Of a DNA stretch of 64,000 nt, positions 59,301 to 64,000 are shown in pieces. Position 1 is the stretch's first letter, and each line of letters starts with the position of its first letter. The stretch lies in NCBI RefSeq assembly GCF_910592395.1, contig NC_088323.1, positions 2,542,001 through 2,606,000 of the forward strand. The letters are read 5' to 3'. The stretch comes from Lineus longissimus (Eukaryota; Nemertea; Pilidiophora; Heteronemertea; Lineidae). The notes beneath the pieces are model-generated. The model did no database searches. It saw only the letters and a list, made by a program, of their open reading frames with translations, and had not been told where the DNA came from. The translations under genes and the position numbers were made by a program.

Positions 59301-61383
59301 TACATACTAGAGACAAGAAAGTGAACCAATAATCCTGTCGCTTCAAAATGTTTCGCGCCGATGTTTCCCCGTCGCACACAAAATCCAACATATCGCGTTA
59401 CAAAACCACCAACTTGGTTTTTATAAGGCAACTGATATCCGAGTTATCATTTCCTAATCTAATTTCTTTTGTTCAGATTGCGGTTGTTGTCTTTTTACAT
59501 CAGTCGATACACGAATTCCCCTTGATATAAATTCATTGAAACTGGAAGCTGGATACTAATTTTGATACAGAATGTCTACCAATGGAAGTAACCATGGAAC
59601 TAAGGTTAAAGGAAAAATCTTTCCACCTCCAGGATATGCTTTTGCTAAAGAAAGTGCACATAGCTTGTTTTGGTTGTGATCCCTTCATTTGACCAGAATT
59701 AATTACTTTTGCGTCATTTTTGTGCCATCGTCAATTCAAGAAACCGTTCTTTCATTCCAAGCTTCCTGCCACATTCTATTTTTACACTGAACCTTTTGAT
59801 CTAGTCAGGCGTCGGTTGAAGAAGCAGAATGAAGGACTTCATCTCAGCCTTTCATAAGAATTAACGCTGTAAAAAGATGGCTTTTTGCAGTGTGCCTATG
59901 GGTTCAGACGAAACCATTCAGATCAAATATTAGCATTTACTTTGACTCTCTCCACAAGATCCATAGGCTGTTTTTCCCAGCTTTAAGTCGAATGTTTTGG
60001 CGCTTGATTTAGCTTGCGCAGAAAAGGTCATCCTTTTTCCTATAGCATGAGACCTACATCCCTTCCGTAACAGGACAGAATATCGCATTATGTGATGTAA
60101 GCCAATTTGACAAAAGGTCGGTCATCATTGAACATATACACGTCAAGATGAATTGCTCAATCACCCTCCACACACGCACACTCCTTAAAAAGTAAAAAGA
60201 ACATATTGACATCCCCAGTCGAAAATCGAAATGATATCCTTATAAGATGCTTAATTGAAATCGAGTTCAGTTTCTTGTACATGTACGTGCATTGTGCATT
60301 CTTTACTAGATTCTTGTAAGATCTGCTCAACCGCCATGGCCATACAATCATGAGGCAGGAACATATAGACTTAAACAGGTTCCTTTTCCGACAATACTTG
60401 GATCGAGATCAGGGACTTGAGCCTATCCTTGTTTGACTTGTTGCTGTAGAAATAACCTGTCCAGACACTGTTCATTCCTGCGGGATCAGACCTGGCCGGG
60501 GTTTCATGTCGGCAATCAGGAGCGTCGCGTTCTTCCAGATTGTTAGAGCACCTGCGTCACTTTCAAGGGAAGCCAGGCTACATAAGCTGGTTATGTTTAT
60601 ATTTACGGTAAACGTTTTTGCGTCACCTATCGTTTCCCGAAGCTTCATTGCTGATTGCAAGTTTCGTAGCCACATATATTATCCATTCATCCAATTCAAG
60701 TTTTCAAGAAATGTTCTCTTTGCAGACGAGGAATATATACCGATATATACGTCGAATAGTCGAAAATTATAAGGTACTTTTTGTTGTCCATTATCTTATA
60801 CGAACTACCGAGCTAAATTCCCTGAGACATGTCCCCGTGGGGTACTTCGTTTTCATATCATGTCAAAGTAGTCTTAGACTCACCAAGGAGTCATTAAGAT
60901 GACTTCGCAGATAAAAACCTGACATATCATCACGCCGCTTACTACCAGGTTTCCTGGCACTAGACATCTGTTATCCGAGTGAGATCGAATTTATTTAATG
61001 CGTTTAACCTTCGAGGGACCATTAGAGACATGGATGTCATACCACACCTTAATGCCATTACTGAAAGGCCGTCAGAGATTCTATATAGGACGAGTCGTAT
61101 CAACGAAATTATTTTTTTTCATTCATGATTTAAGTTCGGCTCTTTTTTCAATTCAAACCAGAGCTTCTTCTCACCCTCACACATGTAGAACGGAACGTTT
61201 CCGCACCTGTGTGATTTTTTCAAGTAAGTTCTCCAAAGGAACTGGCAGTATCTTTCTTTTCTGTTTCAAACATCAATCGGATGCTGTAAATTTACATGGA
61301 AACACACTTACTCACACTTTAAAATTTTCTTAAATCAAGGCATCCAAATCAATCAAGTTTTCCCGATCTCTTCTACAACTTAA

Positions 61384-61718
61384 AGGGAACTGGAACCGCC
61401 GAGCGATTTATTCAACTTTTCGACTTTCACCGCCCGAGAAAGTCACTCTTCCAACTTTCTATTCGAGTTCAGATTTGTAGCTCCGCCCCCAGTGCCCGAG
61501 CATGCGCAGTTCAATTTGTTATTATTGAGAATCATGTGAGAATCACGTGAGTCATGCGATCTTTCATTCATGAGTTTTCGTAGTAAATTCCATAGTAGTG
61601 ATGTCACTCAATGATTGACAGCTAGGCGTCATGTTTCATTCATGCCTCGTTCTGATCACCCGATACGCGGGAAGTGAAAACGAGGTCATACGAACTGGCT
61701 TGGCGGTTTCAGTTCCCT
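61384..61718. mobile_element. MITE-like element with TTAA target-site duplication
   Basis: The left end TTAA (61380-61383) is followed by AGGGAACTGGAACCGCC; the right end GGCGGTTTCAGTTCCCT is followed by TTAA (61719-61722). The terminal inverted repeat is about 17 bp with one mismatch, and the element is 335 bp. It has no coding capacity. TTAA flanks are the target duplication used by piggyBac and some Kolobok transposases, so it is a non-autonomous element of that kind. Confidence 0.75.
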
Positions 61719-64000
61719 TTAATGATTTAATGGTGTCACGTAAATGAATAAGCACAATAGATATGACACCGCAGGCAATCTTACTCCTACTTCGGCGTTC
61801 GTACAATGTAAGGGTTACAAAACCTGCCTAAGAATGTACTATCCCCGGTACTGATGATTTCAGTTCTGTTCAAGGCACGGAAAGACAGCCAGACTATTCG
61901 TGATTTTGATGATTAATTCGTCATATACCACAGTGGCGTGAATTCCATGATAAACTTCTCAACATCACGCATATCATTCATAGTTGCACTTCGACGAAAT
62001 ATTTTTATTTTGTGCCGATGAATCGGAAACCGACTTTATTACCTTACTACCGGTTGCAAGCGATGATTAGCTGTCGCCTAAAAGCAGCGAATTGGAATTG
62101 ATGATTCGAGAGCAAAAGGAACATTTTCTTGCTTTCGAAAAGAAAACACTTCCAAGAAACACCTTTGCTGCTCACAAAGAACTCGTTGGTAGAATGCACG
62201 TGTTTGAAGGAGTATGAATGTGTAAAAGAAGTGCGAAGGTACAAACATTACGCACATCTTAACCATGCTTACTTCGTTTTCATAAAACATGTAAAACTAC
62301 TTCTAAGTTCAACCATTATTCAAACCCCCACGCACCCCAAAACGCATGCATGTAGTAACATCACAGGTACATGGCGATAAAATGTCCATAACTTTATAAT
62401 ACGATGACTCCTGATTATATTTGCATACTATCAGCACACAACAACAACGGTAATGAAACACTTAAACAATTCACATTCTTAGCACGTTCACCACATTATT
62501 GTTTAGCTCAGAAGAAACTCGCCCTCGATTCATCCCACGCGGGAAACTGTCATGCAATTGGTTATTTCAGGCAAAACACAACCTAACTAGCAATACAGGA
62601 TGGGGTTTCTTCTTGGTGGACTGCTTCTTCATTCTACTTTAGTCGTTCCCAATACCTAGGGAATTTCCCATCATTAGGGTTTCTCGTGATTACACATGTT
62701 CTGGAAGATGCTTCGCCGAATTGGCCGGGCGGAATAGAAAATAAACCTTATGATGTTGAAACGTAGGCATGGACCAACGAAAGCTTTGCACAGGACATGC
62801 CAAATTTCAGTAAAACTTCTTGCAGTGTACTTTAGAGTAGAACTTGCAGCAGATGAACACGCTATTGAAGAAATTACGTTTGTCATGTCCATGGGCCTAA
62901 AATCAATTAATGCTAACTTAAATCCTCAACTATTCATTGTGTTGAACCTAAGATCAGTCGTGCATGAGCCTGATCCTTTGCCGGATTCCAAAGGGCAACA
63001 CGTTTCGCGATGGTCATGTGGCCTGGGCCGACCAGGGGAAATACGTGTAATGATTCACATCGGTCGTAATCTAAGGGCAGAAGTCAATGCCTAATTGTTA
63101 AGGGAAAAATATAATATTTCAACTACCTACTTGCGTATTGCAACAACAACTTCATATAATTATAGACATGCAATATGAATTTAGATACTCTCAAAGCTGG
63201 TGCACCTTATGCTTACTCATTTTAAGTAAAAAACTTGATCCTGGATTTTGCTGACACAATGCCATATGAACGAAGCCAATCCAGGGAAACTATGAATGAA
63301 AGGCCTTAAAATTCTGTAGGAACAAGCTGAGAGGCAAATTGTATTGGAACACTGAAGAATTTAAGTAAAGCGAGAATTAAAAAAGATATCTGCAAACGAT
63401 TAGATCGATACATACATCATATGATTTTATATACATGTTTGCAAACAAAATAGTTATAGATTACTCTGTTCTTCTTCTGGAAAGGTCTATACGAATTTCA
63501 GTACAAGCTGTACGAAGTAAAATGTTTCCTAAAGACGATTTGCCGAGATCAATCTGCAAATTAATTGACAATGAACCTGAAACACTTGTGAATGATATTT
63601 TGACGAAGCTTAGTCAACGTCCTGTTCAGATAACATCTAATTAAAGCAGAATTAGGTTCTCCACTTAATCCCCGCCTCATTTCAGGTCAACTTTACGCAA
63701 TTCATGCATTTGGTTACATTTTTCGTTGTTTATTGGTGTTCGTGCGTGTGATTTAATAAAGTTTAAGTTTTAGCTTTGCAGTAACACTTATTTTAGTAGC
63801 ACTTGTGGAGCTTTGTAATGTATCGGCCTGCATTTTGGTGAAATAGCATGTGTTAATGATATTTGCGGCACTTCATTGCGTGTCGTCGAATGACTTTTCT
63901 GGCATCGCGTCTGGCTTGTAATCAGGAAATTCATCAGAGTGATTTTCTAGTGATGGAATAGGTTGCACCCGCTGTCTACTTTCAATTTTGATTTGGCCTT

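Larger units (their letters stand above)
50702..64000. other. 13-kb region without a recognised gene
   Basis: Both strands were read for signal peptides, domain motifs and splice-linked frames. Nothing reached a supportable level. Contents that can be described are a 100-bp-arm hairpin (51641-51863), an (AAAAT)-rich stretch near 51198-51225, a possible short inverted repeat (56184-56304), a 15-G run (57886-57900) and a TTAA-flanked MITE-like element (61384-61718). It may contain the promoter and untranslated first exon of the prohormone gene. Confidence 0.5.

Noticed and set aside
60472-60675. Minus-strand ORF ending MKPRPGLIPQE as a peptide precursor
   Set aside because: No signal peptide, no dibasic sites flanking the motif and no repetition.
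1-64000. tRNA, rRNA or other structured RNA genes
   Set aside because: Scanning by eye for the T-loop GGTTCGAATCC-type motif with a matching acceptor stem found nothing convincing. A tRNAscan-SE and Infernal run would be decisive.

Overview
The window is animal nuclear DNA. Protein-coding genes are split into many short exons with GT-AG introns, separated by long AT-rich non-coding stretches and inverted-repeat mobile elements. No operons or bacterial features are seen. The gene set (an activin-type TGF-beta ligand, a membrane-anchored GMC oxidoreductase, a secreted PAN/EGF/olfactomedin-like mosaic protein and a multi-copy peptide prohormone) points to a bilaterian invertebrate, probably marine. 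I lean towards a lophotrochozoan or an invertebrate deuterostome, but the sequence does not settle this.

Layout. (1) 1-6924: no gene recognised; a poly-C/poly-G hairpin lies at 2918-3297. (2) 6925-22552, + strand: activin/inhibin-beta-like gene of two coding exons (6925-7285 and 21720-22552) joined in phase 1 across a 14.4 kb intron; predicted 397 aa. (3) 22553-27407: non-coding, with a 165-bp TA-flanked MITE-like element (24425-24589) and a large inverted repeat with a CCGA/TCGG microsatellite (26111-26707). (4) 27408-32452, + strand: 11-exon GMC oxidoreductase, 615 aa, every junction in phase. (5) 33674-40098, + strand: 15-exon secreted protein of 959 aa with signal peptide, PAN/apple module, EGF-like module, Ser-rich linker with two RRRLL sites, and two olfactomedin-like regions. 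(6) 42379-44167: a 1.8-kb foldback element built of 21-22 bp tandem repeats, flanked by a 6-bp target-site duplication. (7) 47667-50701, - strand: a two-coding-exon peptide prohormone (245 aa) that would release ten identical ASWLDF hexapeptides. (8) 50702-64000: no gene recognised; a 100-bp-arm hairpin (51641-51863) and a TTAA-flanked MITE-like element (61384-61718).

The genes are independent transcription units and I see no shared pathway, although three of the four products enter the secretory pathway. The most novel items are the ASWLDF prohormone, whose ten copies fall into two blocks by serine codon family, the PAN-EGF-double-olfactomedin architecture, and the foldback element with its visible target-site duplication. 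Exon joins were made by hand from splice consensus, phase agreement and protein-family continuity; transcripts were not available.
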